Notes: a model not told the origin generated them from the sequence alone. A DNA stretch of 64,000 bases from JANQRA01 sp035762545 (GCA_035762545.1 DASTOM010000014.1:1-64000), one strand, 5' to 3'; counted from the stretch's first letter, positions 6,957 to 16,319 are shown. A program made the numbers and translations.

Positions 6957-9674
6957 TCACCATTCGCGAAGGAGCCACACCTCGGGTTCCCAGTCGTCGG
7001 CAACGATGTCGGCGAAGATCGTCACGGCTTCGGTGAGGGCGGCTTCTGCCGCGTCTTCGTCTCCCTCGGCGTGATGGAGATCGGCGAGGTGGTTGAGCAA
7101 AGCTGCTTGGTGATGCCGATGGCCCGACCTCTGAGCTATGGCAATGGCTTCGCGCACCAGATCCTGAGCGGCTGGCAGGTCGCCCTGCCGGGCCAGGAGG
7201 TGGGCCTTGTTGTTCAGGGCAGCCATACGGGCCGGGTCGTCTTCCTCAACCAGGCTCAGGGCGCGGTCGAGGTGAGCGAGTGCATCGTCAGGAGTTGATG
7301 TCACGACGCCGAGGATGTTGACGGCCCGTGCGAGCACATCGGCATCATGCAGATTCTCGGCAAGGGCGACTGCCTTGCTGGCGAGCCCCGCCGCACCGTC
7401 GGAGTCACCGACTCTGTGACGCAGTAGTGCCCAGTCGGCATAGAGCTCGGCTGGCTCGGGATGCGCAGGCTCAGAACTGCTGAAGCTCTCCTCGGCGAGG
7501 TCGAACCGTCCCAGAATCCGGTTGAGGTCGCCGAGCCGGTGCTCGACGACAGCAAGCTGCGGCCCGATTGATTGGGCAGCTGCGGCCCTGAGCTCGCGAG
7601 TGGCGGTGGGGTAGTCCCCGCGTGCCATTGCCAGCTCGCCGAGGGCCAGCCTCAGCTCAGGGACGGAGTCGTGCTCGAGCGCGATGGCTGTCTCGTAGGC
7701 GACGACAGCCTCGTCGTGGGCGAACACGGACCGGGCGAGGTCACCCGCCAGCCGATACCACTCAGCGGCGTCTTCACTGCCAGCATGTCGGAGATGACCT
7801 GCGATCGCGGTTGCGAGTCGAGCGTCGGTTCGAGCTCGGGGCCTCGCCTGCATGGCCTCGGCAGCGCGCCGGTGGAGGAGCCGCCGACGAATGAGCGATG
7901 TTCCTTCATATGTCACCGCCTCGAGGACATCGAGGGTGAAGGCAAGTAGTCCGTCCAGCTCTTCACGGATCAACCCCGCCGCAACCAACTCCTCGACAGC
8001 TTCGACGATCTCTTCGTCGGTTCGACCGCTGGTGTCCCGAAGCAAGCCGGCGTCGCACATGCCGTCGAGGACGGCTGCGGCAGCCAGTACCTGCCGCGCC
8101 AGGTCTGAAAGGCGGCTCTGGCGGGACTCCATGTAACGAAGGACACTTGGCGAGCTGGGCTCGATTCCGGTGTCTATGGCTTCTTTCACCAAGAGTGGGA
8201 TCCCTCCGGTCGCCTGGAGGATGCGGTCGAGGTCCGCGGTGGGAGCGTCGGTCAGGTCCCCAGCCATCAGCGGCGTCAGGTGGATGAACCAAGCGTCCAC
8301 GGCAGAGATGTCGTCGAGGGGCTCGGGGAGGGCGTCCAGACTTCGGCTACCTAGGGCCAGCAGCATCCGACCTCGCTTTGCTCTCCGCACCAGGTATGAG
8401 ATGAGGGCCGCCGATGCTGGATCCACCCACTGGAGATCGTCCACAGTGAGGACGAGGGGTGTCTGTGCGGCCACTCCTGCGACCAGGCTGAGGAACGCCT
8501 CAGCAAGTCGGACCTGACCTTGTCGATCGGTGGCTGGCACCGACTGGCCCGGGGCCAACCGTGGCTCCAGCCTGGCGAGTTCGAGTGTCGCCCATGGGTC
8601 GAGTGCTACCGCCCCAGAGGTGGAAAGGATTCCCTGTAGGAGCTGAGTCGCGACCCCGTACGGGAGGTTGCTCTCGGCGCGGAACGCACGCGATGCAACG
8701 ACTCGAAAGCCGCGCGACCCGGATTCGGCAGCCAGATGCTCGAGAAGTCTCGTCTTCCCCATCCACGAGTCGCCGGTGATCACACAGACCTGGCCGGAGC
8801 TCATCGCTGAGTCGAGTGCGGTGCTCAGGGTGGTGACAGCGGCCTGGCGGTCGATCATGTCCTGCGCTGGTGCGGCGACCGTGGCCCGGACAGGTTTCGT
8901 CCCACGCCGCTGCGCCGGGGCGGGCGGCAGATCCTCGTCGAGAATCGCATCGAAGAGCTCGGTGGTCTCCTCGAGCGGAGCTACGCCGAGTTCCCGATCC
9001 AGGATGGCGACACAACTGTTGTAGGCCTCAACGGCGCCGGGACGGTCCCCGGTCCAGGCATGGAGCAGCATCAGTTGTCGGTGGGCCGGCTCGTGCAACT
9101 CGTCGAGGCCAATCCAGCGAGCCGTGGTCTCGATGGCGGCCGAGTAGTCGCCTGTTGCGGCGTGGGCCATGGCCAGTCGCTTGAACACCTCACCGGCCCG
9201 GATACGGATCGATTCCGTGACCGGTCTCGCCCAGTCCTCGAACTCCGGTGCATCACGTACGTGGAAAGTGCCGAGGAAGTCACCGCGATACAGGGCCGCG
9301 GCCCGGGCCAGCGGTGCGACGCAGAGGGGGCACACGTCCGCCGGGGCATGTTCATGGGTCGTGGTCTCTTCGACCAGGGCTTCGAAAACCTTCACGTCAC
9401 ACTCGTGGTATCCGACGAGGGAGACTCTCTGTCTGTCGGCCTCCAGGGTGTCAGGACCCACCCCGCCTCGGAGGGCCGAGAGTGTGCGGCGAAGTGTCGC
9501 CTTCGCCCGCTCCGGGGACGAATCGGCCCAGAACAGCGCCGCCAGCGCATCTCGCTCGGCTGAGCCCTCGATCGCCAGATAAGCGAGCAGGGCGATCGCC
9601 TTCTTGGTGTCTACATCGATCGGCCTGCCGTCGACGAGCACGACCGGCGGCCCTAGAAGCCGTATGTCCAGCAA
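6957..9674 (-). CDS. SARP/BTAD-type transcriptional activator with ATPase and TPR domains
   Basis: A 905-residue regulator. Residues 1-95 are an OmpR-like winged helix (LLGPPVVLVDGRPI, LAYLAIEG, LFWADSSPERAKATLRRTLSALR). About 100-250 is the bacterial transcriptional activation (BTAD) domain. An AAA/STAND-type ATPase follows, with Walker A GDSWMGKT at 301-308 and Walker B LVLTVDDLQW near 410. The last third is alpha-helical TPR-like repeats. Such proteins bind 7-bp direct repeats spaced 11 bp and activate neighbouring genes. The start is TTG with GGAAAGGGAG upstream. It is divergent from the membrane-sensor operon, whose promoter carries matching repeats; these make it the best candidate regulator of the island. 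Confidence 0.85.
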   Translation of the reverse strand: MLDIRLLGPPVVLVDGRPIDVDTKKAIALLAYLAIEGSAERDALAALFWADSSPERAKATLRRTLSALRGGVGPDTLEADRQRVSLVGYHECDVKVFEALVEETTTHEHAPADVCPLCVAPLARAAALYRGDFLGTFHVRDAPEFEDWARPVTESIRIRAGEVFKRLAMAHAATGDYSAAIETTARWIGLDELHEPAHRQLMLLHAWTGDRPGAVEAYNSCVAILDRELGVAPLEETTELFDAILDEDLPPAPAQRRGTKPVRATVAAPAQDMIDRQAAVTTLSTALDSAMSSGQVCVITGDSWMGKTRLLEHLAAESGSRGFRVVASRAFRAESNLPYGVATQLLQGILSTSGAVALDPWATLELARLEPRLAPGQSVPATDRQGQVRLAEAFLSLVAGVAAQTPLVLTVDDLQWVDPASAALISYLVRRAKRGRMLLALGSRSLDALPEPLDDISAVDAWFIHLTPLMAGDLTDAPTADLDRILQATGGIPLLVKEAIDTGIEPSSPSVLRYMESRQSRLSDLARQVLAAAAVLDGMCDAGLLRDTSGRTDEEIVEAVEELVAAGLIREELDGLLAFTLDVLEAVTYEGTSLIRRRLLHRRAAEAMQARPRARTDARLATAIAGHLRHAGSEDAAEWYRLAGDLARSVFAHDEAVVAYETAIALEHDSVPELRLALGELAMARGDYPTATRELRAAAAQSIGPQLAVVEHRLGDLNRILGRFDLAEESFSSSEPAHPEPAELYADWALLRHRVGDSDGAAGLASKAVALAENLHDADVLARAVNILGVVTSTPDDALAHLDRALSLVEEDDPARMAALNNKAHLLARQGDLPAAQDLVREAIAIAQRSGHRHHQAALLNHLADLHHAEGDEDAAEAALTEAVTIFADIVADDWEPEVWLLREW

Positions 9675-9761
9675 CTCGCTCCCTTTCCGGCCGGAAGTTA
9701 ACCCAGCCGTTACGGCTATGCCGACTTCACGATTCCGTGACGTTTCCGACTTTCTTCATTT

Positions 9762-9794
9762 CGTACCGTTTGCGTAACGCTGAGATGGCACGAT
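9762..9794 (+). promoter_or_regulatory. Candidate SARP operator/promoter (site A)
   Basis: CGTACCG (9762) and CGTAACG (9773) are direct heptamers 11 bp apart. Nine bases later comes a weak -10-like CACGAT (9789-9794), seven bases before the ATG at 9802. More CGTxACG words lie upstream (9708 inverted, 9736). Geometry matches sites at 13368 and 18981. Confidence 0.5.
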
Positions 9795-9801
9795 TCCCAA
9801 C

Positions 9802-10989
9802 ATGGCGTATGTCGAAGTGAGAGGATCGGCACGTCAGGCCATCTGGCTCGTGGTGGTCGGAGGACTCCTGACCGCAGTCCTGTTCGTGGGAGCCATTGGT
9901 GACGTTTGGCGGCTCGACGGTGATGCGCTGACGGACGCACTCACGTCAATGATCCCGGGCATGGCATTCATCGGGCTCGGGACGTTGATCCTTTGGCGCA
10001 GCGACGCCTACCGGATTGGTTGGTTGCTCGGTGCGATGGGATTGTCGGTGATGCTGGCTGGGGTTGCCGGTGGGCTCGGAGACATGGGACATATCGTGGG
10101 TCACGCGATCGGCGGCGCCTTCTGGCTGAGCTGGATAATGGCAATCGGGCTGCTGATCGCCTGGTTTCCCACCGGGCAGGTCGTTTCTTCGCGTTGGCGT
10201 TGGCTCCAGTGGGCAATCCTCGGCGCGATAGGTGTGACGTTTTTTCTCTACACCTTCGCCGAGGAACTCTGTATGGACTCCGTCGAGACAGTCGGGTGCC
10301 TGGAATGGGTTGCTAACCCGATTGGTATTGCAGGGCTCCCGAACCCCGAGTTCGGGAGCATCTCCGGCCCGCTCTTCGCAGTCGCCGGGATCCTGTTCGT
10401 TCTGGCGGTGGTGAGCCTCATCCTCAGAGTCGTGCGCGCAAGGGGTCCGGAGAGACAGCAGCTGAAGTGGTTCTTGCTGGCAGGCGCCCTGGTCGTTGCC
10501 GGGTTTCTCTTGGAGACCGTGCTGGAAGGTCTGGGGTATGTCCCCGTACCGACATGGGTGGATGTCACAGTCACCATCGGTCTGCTTTCGCTTCCGGTGT
10601 CGGTGATTCTCGCGATCCTCCGGTACCGGCTCTACGACATCGATCGAATCATTTCTCGCACTGTCACTTACGCCGTGGTCGCCGCGCTACTCGTCGGTGT
10701 AGTGGCGTTGGTCGCGACCCTCGTCGGAACCCGCTTTGACGATCCGCTGTTGGTGGCCGGTACGACCCTCGGCGTAGCAGCCGTGTTCAATCCGTTGCGT
10801 CGTCGAGTCCAGCGAGTAGTCGACCGCAGGTTCAACCGCTCCAGGTATGACGCCGAACGGGTGATGGACGAGTTCGCTCGTTCACTGCGCGATGAGGTTG
10901 ACGGGGGGGCGGTGCTGGAGGGCTGGCGGGGGGTTGTGTCGGAGACGATGCACCCGTCCGTGGTCGGGGTATGGGTCCGCAAGGAATGA
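9802..10989 (+). CDS. Membrane sensor-like protein, paralog 1
   Basis: A 395-residue protein with about seven to eight membrane segments and a conserved C-terminal block: RYRLYDIDRIISRTVTYAV, a further membrane hairpin, then RRRVQRVVDRRFNRSRYDAE and a last helix ending VVGVWVRKE. The same block ends three other proteins in this window (10986, 12170, 16320). In related multidomain proteins this kind of membrane unit precedes GAF, phosphatase or histidine-kinase modules (family knowledge, moderate certainty). Here no catalytic domain is attached, so it is probably a detached sensor that acts through a partner. No SD is seen; the ATG may be leaderless. It starts the 9.8-17.5 kb gene run. Confidence 0.75.
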   Translation: MAYVEVRGSARQAIWLVVVGGLLTAVLFVGAIGDVWRLDGDALTDALTSMIPGMAFIGLGTLILWRSDAYRIGWLLGAMGLSVMLAGVAGGLGDMGHIVGHAIGGAFWLSWIMAIGLLIAWFPTGQVVSSRWRWLQWAILGAIGVTFFLYTFAEELCMDSVETVGCLEWVANPIGIAGLPNPEFGSISGPLFAVAGILFVLAVVSLILRVVRARGPERQQLKWFLLAGALVVAGFLLETVLEGLGYVPVPTWVDVTVTIGLLSLPVSVILAILRYRLYDIDRIISRTVTYAVVAALLVGVVALVATLVGTRFDDPLLVAGTTLGVAAVFNPLRRRVQRVVDRRFNRSRYDAERVMDEFARSLRDEVDGGAVLEGWRGVVSETMHPSVVGVWVRKE

Positions 10990-12173
10990 GCGCGTCGATT
11001 CGTTGGCCGAAGGTCCTCTCATGGTCGATTGCGGGGGCCTCGATACTGATAGGCGTTCTCGCACCCGTGACAGTTCTCCTTGGCTGGTCGGACGCTGATC
11101 TGGGTGACGATCTAACAGGGATCATCGGGACTGCGATGTTCCTCCTCGTCGGTCCGGTCTATGGAACCGTTGGTGCGGCCATCGTCTCCACACAGCCGCG
11201 CAATTCGATCGGCTGGGTGATGGTTTTCGTCTGCACGGGCATGACGGCGAGCGTTCTCGCCGAAGTCTTGGTACCGGTCGAGCGGCCCGACTTCGTGAGC
11301 GTGCCCTTGGCGATCTTCCTCGTCCTCGGGAGTCTGGCGTGGGTCTTCTTCATCTTCCCGATCTTTCACCTGATGCTGACATTTCCAACCGGGAGGCCCC
11401 TTTCAAAGGGTTGGACCCCCTTCCTGGTTCTCGAACTGGCTTCAGCGTCCTACGTTCTCTTGACGGGCCTGTTTGCGGAGAGCGTTTCCGCTCTCGATGA
11501 CGCCTGGACTGTCGCCAACCCGATCGGATTCATCTCTGACTTCTGGGATAGCCCACTGATGAGCAACGCTTTTCAGTGGAGCTTGTTGGTTCTGTTGGGG
11601 GCGGGCCTGGTCTCGATGGGCCTACGTTTCAGACGGGCTTCTTCGATCGAGCGTCAGCAACTCCGGGGCCTCGTGTTCGCGGTCGGCTTTTTCGCCTCCG
11701 TGTACACCGTGTTGGCATTGATCTCGGGAGGAGAGGACTCTCGTCTCGTAGATCTCCTGCTCCCGATGTCGCTCGTAGGAGTCGGAGTGGCCGTAGGACT
11801 CGCTGTGCTCCGCTATCGGCTGTACGACATCGATCGGTTCATCTCGAGGACTGTCACGTACGCAGTGGTGGTTGGCTTGCTGGCCAGCATTGTTGCGGTG
11901 GTTGCGACGCTCGTGGGTACTCGATTCGACGACCCCCCGGTGGTCGCTGCCATCACACTGGGAGTGGCGGCCCTGTTCACCCCCCTGCGACGCCGGGTGC
12001 AGAACTTCGTCGATCGGCGATTCAATCGCTCGAAATACGACGCCGAGCGGGTGATGGACGAGTTCGCCCTTTCGCTTCGGGACGAAACAGACGTAGGTGA
12101 GATTGTCGATGGCTGGGTCCAGGTGGTCGCGACCACGATGCAGCCAGCGACCGTCGGGGTCTGGCTGAGATGA
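10986..12173 (+). CDS. Membrane sensor-like protein, paralog 2
   Basis: About 395 residues, with the same architecture as the preceding gene: N-terminal membrane bundle, RYRLYDIDRFISRTVTYAVV, then RRRVQNFVDRRFNRSKYDAE and a terminal VGVWLR. The ATG at 10986 forms an ATGA overlap with the upstream stop, implying coupled translation. An in-frame ATG at 10971 is an alternative. The C-terminal third is far more alike between paralogs than the N-terminal membrane part, as expected for sensors that detect different signals but dock to a common partner (inference). Confidence 0.75.
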   Translation: MSASIRWPKVLSWSIAGASILIGVLAPVTVLLGWSDADLGDDLTGIIGTAMFLLVGPVYGTVGAAIVSTQPRNSIGWVMVFVCTGMTASVLAEVLVPVERPDFVSVPLAIFLVLGSLAWVFFIFPIFHLMLTFPTGRPLSKGWTPFLVLELASASYVLLTGLFAESVSALDDAWTVANPIGFISDFWDSPLMSNAFQWSLLVLLGAGLVSMGLRFRRASSIERQQLRGLVFAVGFFASVYTVLALISGGEDSRLVDLLLPMSLVGVGVAVGLAVLRYRLYDIDRFISRTVTYAVVVGLLASIVAVVATLVGTRFDDPPVVAAITLGVAALFTPLRRRVQNFVDRRFNRSKYDAERVMDEFALSLRDETDVGEIVDGWVQVVATTMQPATVGVWLR

Positions 12174-13318
12174 TCCGCTATCGATTCCCCTGGATCCTGT
12201 GGGGGCTGTCGGTTGTCGTCGTCGTGTTGGCGGCGTTCCTGATAATCACCGCGGGGCCTGATCCGGGGACCGCACCGGAGTCGGCTCCGGTTCGATGGGT
12301 GACGTTGTTGACAGGGCTGGCGATGGTCACGGCCGGGACGGTGATCCTGGTTCGACTCCCGAAGAACCCCATCGGCTGGCTGGCGACTGTCATGGGGTTT
12401 CTCACCGCCCTGCAGCAGCTGGCGATTGGCTATGCCGCATCGTGTGCACCCCTGGGGTCGTGCAACCTCCCATTCCTGATCACGGTCGATGCACTCTGGT
12501 TCCCATCGATCACGATCGGGCTTGGTGCGCTGTTTCTTCTGTTCCCTGAGGGAACCGTCCCGCGCGGGTGGCGCCGGGCTTTGTTCGTCGTTCTGGTTTC
12601 GGCGGGTCTCTTCGGAGCTGCGGTGACGCCACTCCTCGAGGACATCTATCACCTGGATGGTGTTGCTAACCCGTGGGCCGTCCCAGGATCTGAAACGTTG
12701 GGCGACCTCCCGGGTGTGATCGTCATGCTCTCGTCGCTCACCGCCGTTGTGGACTTCGTCGTTCGGGCCAGAAAGGCCACCGGACTCGTTCGTCTCCAGA
12801 TGCGGTGGCTCTCTCTGGCCGGAGTCCTGGTGTTCATCGGTGCCGTCCTCGGCATTCTGGGCTCTGAGTTTGGCTTCGACACGGACTGGGCGTTCGCTCT
12901 GGCCGTGGCGACCATCCCGGTGGCCATGTCCCTCGCGATCGTCCGTTACCGCCTCTACGAGATCGACCGGATCGTCTCCAGGACTATCAGCTACTCGATT
13001 GTCGTCGGGCTACTCGCCGGTGTGGTTGCGACGGTGGCAGCTGTGGTGGGGACTCGGTTCGACAGCCCGCCGGTGGTCGCCGCCACCACCCTCGCGGTCG
13101 CCGCTGCTTTCAATCCGCTCCGACGTCGCGTCCAGAACATCGTCGATCGTCGTTTCAACCGATCTCGCTATGACGCTGAACGAGTCATGGACGAGTTCGC
13201 TGCCTCGCTGCAGAACGACATCGATACGAAGTCGTTGGTCGATGGTTGGATCGGTGTCGTCGAGCAGACCACCCAACCGTCGTCGGTCGGTGTTTGGGTC
13301 AAGCAGGCTCCTTCATGA
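12170..13318 (+). CDS. Membrane sensor-like protein, paralog 3
   Basis: A 382-residue third tandem copy, joined to the second by an ATGA overlap at 12170-12173. It has the N-terminal membrane segments, RYRLYEIDRIVSRTISYSIV and RRRVQNIVDRRFNRSRYDAE, and ends VGVWVKQAPS. The predicted outside loop between the middle helices differs from paralogs 1 and 2 and includes two Cys (SCAPLGSC). No enzymatic motif is present. It is the last gene of the first transcriptional block; about 100 bp with a new promoter-like site follow. Confidence 0.75.
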   Translation: MIRYRFPWILWGLSVVVVVLAAFLIITAGPDPGTAPESAPVRWVTLLTGLAMVTAGTVILVRLPKNPIGWLATVMGFLTALQQLAIGYAASCAPLGSCNLPFLITVDALWFPSITIGLGALFLLFPEGTVPRGWRRALFVVLVSAGLFGAAVTPLLEDIYHLDGVANPWAVPGSETLGDLPGVIVMLSSLTAVVDFVVRARKATGLVRLQMRWLSLAGVLVFIGAVLGILGSEFGFDTDWAFALAVATIPVAMSLAIVRYRLYEIDRIVSRTISYSIVVGLLAGVVATVAAVVGTRFDSPPVVAATTLAVAAAFNPLRRRVQNIVDRRFNRSRYDAERVMDEFAASLQNDIDTKSLVDGWIGVVEQTTQPSSVGVWVKQAPS

Positions 13319-13367
13319 GATGCCGATAGGTGTCGGTTCCCGGAAGCGGTAACACGCTCGAAGAGCC

Positions 13368-13400
13368 CGTAACGCTCCCGTAGCGGTCGGCTGGCATAAA
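13368..13400 (+). promoter_or_regulatory. Candidate SARP operator/promoter (site B)
   Basis: CGTAACG (13368-13374) and CGTAGCG (13379-13385) are direct repeats 11 bp apart. Nine bases later is a -10-like CATAAA (13395-13400). The SD of the next gene starts 8 bases further on. A weaker CGGTAAC word is at 13347. Confidence 0.5.
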
Positions 13401-13422
13401 GGGAGGAAAGGAGGTTCTTCCA

Positions 13423-13941
13423 ATGGCCTACTACATGTTCGAGACCGAGTGGCTGCTGACCGCACCCATCGAGGAGGTCTTCGAACTCGCCTCTCATCCC
13501 GAGAGCTACTCGGAGTGGTGGCCTGGCGTCAAAGAGTCGCGTCTCCTCGATGCCGGTGACGACGACGGGATCGGGCGGACGGGTGCCTACACAATCCAGA
13601 GCCCGCTCGGATACAGGATGCACTTCGAGACGAAAGCCATCGAGGTGGACAGGCCCAACAAGGTGGTCACCGCGGTGCGGGGAGATCTGATTGGCACTGG
13701 CACTCACCACCTCGAAGCCAGGGACAACGGGACACACGTCCGGTTCGATTGGTATGTCTCGACCACCAAGAAGTGGATGAACACGATCGCAGGGATTGCG
13801 AGGCCTGGCTTCGCCTTCGCCCACCGTTATGTCATGTACAACGGCTGCGACGGCATGGCCAGGGCCTTGGGAGGTCGCCTGGTAACGGCCACCTCGAGAC
13901 TCGTCCAGACACCCACCCCGTTGCAGGTGACCCGACAGTAA
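13423..13941 (+). CDS. SRPBCC/START-like ligand-binding domain protein
   Basis: A 172-residue protein with the polyketide-cyclase/SRPBCC pattern: an N-terminal strand FETEWLLTAPIEEVFELASHP, SYSEWWPGV, an aromatic-rich cavity region and a C-terminal amphipathic helix (MYNGCDGMARALGGRL). Family members bind hydrophobic small molecules or lipids in a helix-grip cavity; no catalytic residue is evident. A perfect SD, AAAGGAGGTT, ends six bases before the ATG. It lies between the sensor array and the phosphatase gene and has its own candidate SARP site. A role as ligand carrier or sensor for the island is possible but unproven. Confidence 0.8.
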   Translation: MAYYMFETEWLLTAPIEEVFELASHPESYSEWWPGVKESRLLDAGDDDGIGRTGAYTIQSPLGYRMHFETKAIEVDRPNKVVTAVRGDLIGTGTHHLEARDNGTHVRFDWYVSTTKKWMNTIAGIARPGFAFAHRYVMYNGCDGMARALGGRLVTATSRLVQTPTPLQVTRQ

Positions 13942-13987
13942 CTTTGCCGACGGAGAGGCCGTTGAAGCGTGGCGACAATTCAGATGT

Positions 13988-14005
13988 CGTAACGATTTCG
14001 GGACG
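13988..14005 (+). promoter_or_regulatory. Candidate SARP heptamer pair (site C)
   Basis: CGTAACG (13988) and CGGGACG (13999), 11 bp apart, upstream of the phosphatase gene. The strong SD GGAGAGGAGG lies at 14009-14018, so a -10 at the spacing seen in sites A, B and D would fall inside the SD. This site therefore fits the promoter model less well than the others. Confidence 0.35.
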
Positions 14006-14026
14006 GTTGGAGAGGAGGATGACCAC

Positions 14027-15622
14027 ATGGTGCAGCTGACAAGACGCTCCAAGAAGAGCGACGAGACCGCAGAAGCGGGAATCGCGCCGTCGGTATCTCC
14101 GACGAGGGCCCTGGACCCTGTGGAGATTCCACCTGGCGACACGCTCGAAACCCTGCTCCTCTCCGTCGGTGGTCCGGTCGAAGTCTCGTCGATCGAGGTC
14201 GACTCTCCGACGATAAGCCGTCTCAAAGAGGAGGGGATCGAACTCGTCGTCCCCCTCATCGGCCAGGGCGAGCTTCTAGGCGCCCTGTATCTGGGTCAAA
14301 GGCTCTCCGATCAGCCCTACTCCACCGACGACCGTCGTCTCCTCGGAAACCTGGCCTCCCAGGTCGCACCGGCGATGAAGGTCGCCCAGTTGGTCCGCGA
14401 GCAACAGGCCGAGGCCAAGGAACGGGAGCGCATCGAACAGGAACTGCAGGTTGCGGCCCTGATCCAACAGACATTGCTTCCGAAAGAGCTCCCCTCGATC
14501 CCTGGTTGGAACGTCGATGCCTTCTACCGCCCGGCACGGGCCGTGGGAGGTGACTTCTACGACTTCATCAACCTCGGCGGAGACCGCCTTGGAGTCGTGA
14601 TTGGCGATGTGACCGACAAGGGCGTCCCAGCGGCGCTGGTGATGGCGACCTGTCGGTCGATGCTGCGGGCGGTTGCACTCCGACACGACTCACCATCGGC
14701 GGTTCTGGCCGAAGTGAACGAGAATCTCGTGCCCGAGATCCCGCCGGCCATGTTCGTCACCTGCCTCTACGCAATCATCGATACCAACGCAGGGAAGGTC
14801 GTTTTCGCCAACGCCGGCCACAACCTGCCGTACGTGCGTACCTCAGATGGGGTCCTCGAGCTTCGTGCCACCGGTATGCCTCTCGGGCTCATGCCCGGCA
14901 TGCCATATGAAGAGCGCACGTACAGCATGCAGAACGGCGATCTCATGGTTCTCACCAGTGACGGGATCACGGAGGCCCACAACCCCAAGGGCGAGATGTA
15001 CGGGTTCTCGCGACTGATGGGTCGCGTCGCCAAGAAAACCAAAGCCGAAGACGTGTGTGGGTTCCTCGTAAGCGATTTGGAGGGATGGACCGGGCCCGGG
15101 TCTGAGCAAGAGGACGACATAACCCTGGTGGTGGTTCGTCGGACCTCGTCCGCGGCCGGGTCCGCCGAAGCGTTCCACCAGGGCGGGCAAGGAGAGAGTG
15201 TCCTCACTTCGTTCACGCTTGCAAGCGTCGAGGGAAACGAGCGGGTCGCTATCGACAGGGTCGCCGAAGTCGTGGGGACCTTCGGGCTCGACTCTGCCCG
15301 ATTCGAGAAGCTGAAGACAGCGGTCGGGGAGACCGTGATGAACGCCATCGAGCACGGAAATGACAATGACCCGTCGCTCGACGTGGGAGTCGAGGTCGTC
15401 GCCGACGAGCGCAGGGTGGCGGTGAGGGTCAGCGACCTCGGAGGCGACAAGGTGATCCCGGAGACCACCACGCCGGACATCGAAGCAAAGCTCGCCGGCG
15501 AGCAGACCCCTCGCGGTTGGGGCCTGTTCCTGATCGAGCAGATGGTGGATGAGGTCAATCGAACCCGGATAAACGGGTCAAACGTTGTCGAACTGGTCAT
15601 GAACCGGGAAGGAGAATCCTGA
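14027..15622 (+). CDS. GAF-SpoIIE phosphatase fused to an RsbW-like anti-sigma kinase domain
   Basis: A 531-residue fusion. Residues ~60-118 look like the second half of a GAF domain; ~120-145 is a charged helix; ~150-370 is a PP2C/SpoIIE phosphatase (GGDFYDF at 174-180, GDVTDKG near 193, TSDG near 311, DD at 363-364). About 395-525 is an HATPase_c_2 domain with N-box ETVMNAIEHGN and G2-like RGWGLFLI. In partner switching the phosphatase dephosphorylates a STAS antagonist, while the RsbW-like kinase binds sigma factor and phosphorylates the antagonist. Here both activities sit in one chain, directly followed by two STAS genes. No sigma factor gene is in the window. SD GGAGAGGAGG precedes the ATG. 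Confidence 0.9.
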   Translation: MVQLTRRSKKSDETAEAGIAPSVSPTRALDPVEIPPGDTLETLLLSVGGPVEVSSIEVDSPTISRLKEEGIELVVPLIGQGELLGALYLGQRLSDQPYSTDDRRLLGNLASQVAPAMKVAQLVREQQAEAKERERIEQELQVAALIQQTLLPKELPSIPGWNVDAFYRPARAVGGDFYDFINLGGDRLGVVIGDVTDKGVPAALVMATCRSMLRAVALRHDSPSAVLAEVNENLVPEIPPAMFVTCLYAIIDTNAGKVVFANAGHNLPYVRTSDGVLELRATGMPLGLMPGMPYEERTYSMQNGDLMVLTSDGITEAHNPKGEMYGFSRLMGRVAKKTKAEDVCGFLVSDLEGWTGPGSEQEDDITLVVVRRTSSAAGSAEAFHQGGQGESVLTSFTLASVEGNERVAIDRVAEVVGTFGLDSARFEKLKTAVGETVMNAIEHGNDNDPSLDVGVEVVADERRVAVRVSDLGGDKVIPETTTPDIEAKLAGEQTPRGWGLFLIEQMVDEVNRTRINGSNVVELVMNREGES

Positions 15623-15957
15623 TGCCAGGCAGCGAGTTCAGAGCCGCGGTGAGGCAAACCGACAAGGGCTCGGTTGTCCAGCTCTTGGGAACAGTCAATC
15701 GCGATGCCAAGGAGGGCATGGAGTCAGCGTACGAAGACGCCAAGATCTTCAGCGGGGAGATCCTGCTCGACTTCAGCGGGGTCGACTACATCAACTCCAC
15801 CGGGATCGCCGTGATCGTCGGAGTCCTCGCCATGGCGCGGGCAGAAGAGCGGGAAGTCGGTGCCTTCGGGCTCACCGACCACTACAAGGAAGTCTTCGAG
15901 ATCACCCGTCTCGCCGACTTCATGCACATCTACGAGGACGCATCAGCGGGGAGTTGA
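15622..15957 (+). CDS. STAS-domain anti-anti-sigma factor 1
   Basis: A 111-residue single STAS domain. The phosphorylatable Ser is in DYINSTGIAVI (Ser59), at the place of the DSSGLGVL Ser of SpoIIAA/RsbV. The start ATG overlaps the upstream TGA by one base and has SD GGAAGGAG. Expected role: bind the RsbW-like domain when unphosphorylated and release its target; be reset by the SpoIIE phosphatase encoded just upstream. Confidence 0.88.
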   Translation: MPGSEFRAAVRQTDKGSVVQLLGTVNRDAKEGMESAYEDAKIFSGEILLDFSGVDYINSTGIAVIVGVLAMARAEEREVGAFGLTDHYKEVFEITRLADFMHIYEDASAGS

Positions 15958-15968
15958 GGGAGGAAGAC

Positions 15969-16313
15969 ATGGGTACCGCAAACCTGACCATGAATATTCG
16001 GGAAGTCGCAGACGGAATCAGGGTCATCGATGTCGTCGGCGAGATCACGTCATTCTCCGAGCAGGAGATATCAGAAGCCCACGAGAAGGCGGGCGACGGA
16101 GCATCCGCCGTCATCCTCAACTTCGAGGGACTCGACTACATGAACAGCGGAGGCATCGGTCTGCTGGTCACCACGCTGATCCGGGCGCAACGCTCCGGTC
16201 ATGCCCTTCGCGCCTACGGGCTAACCGATCACTACCGCCAGATCTTCAATCTCACCCGTCTCGACGAGGCGATTGGAATCTACGACGACGAGGCCTCTGC
16301 GATCGCAGGGTGA
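15969..16313 (+). CDS. STAS-domain anti-anti-sigma factor 2
   Basis: A 114-residue STAS domain with the acceptor Ser in DYMNSGGIGLL (Ser60), related to the preceding protein (shared YGLTDHY/FGLTDHY and IFNLTRL/VFEITRL segments). The ATG at 15969 follows SD GGGAGGAAG. Two tandem antagonists beside one phosphatase/kinase fusion suggest two inputs or two phosphorylation states feeding one switch (inference). Confidence 0.88.
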   Translation: MGTANLTMNIREVADGIRVIDVVGEITSFSEQEISEAHEKAGDGASAVILNFEGLDYMNSGGIGLLVTTLIRAQRSGHALRAYGLTDHYRQIFNLTRLDEAIGIYDDEASAIAG

Positions 16314-16319
16314 TGTGAC

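Noticed and set aside
9697..9714. Self-regulatory heptamer pair for the SARP gene on the minus strand
   Set aside because: CGTAACG is followed at 11 bp by GGTTAAC, which matches in only three of seven positions, and no -10 stands at the expected distance.
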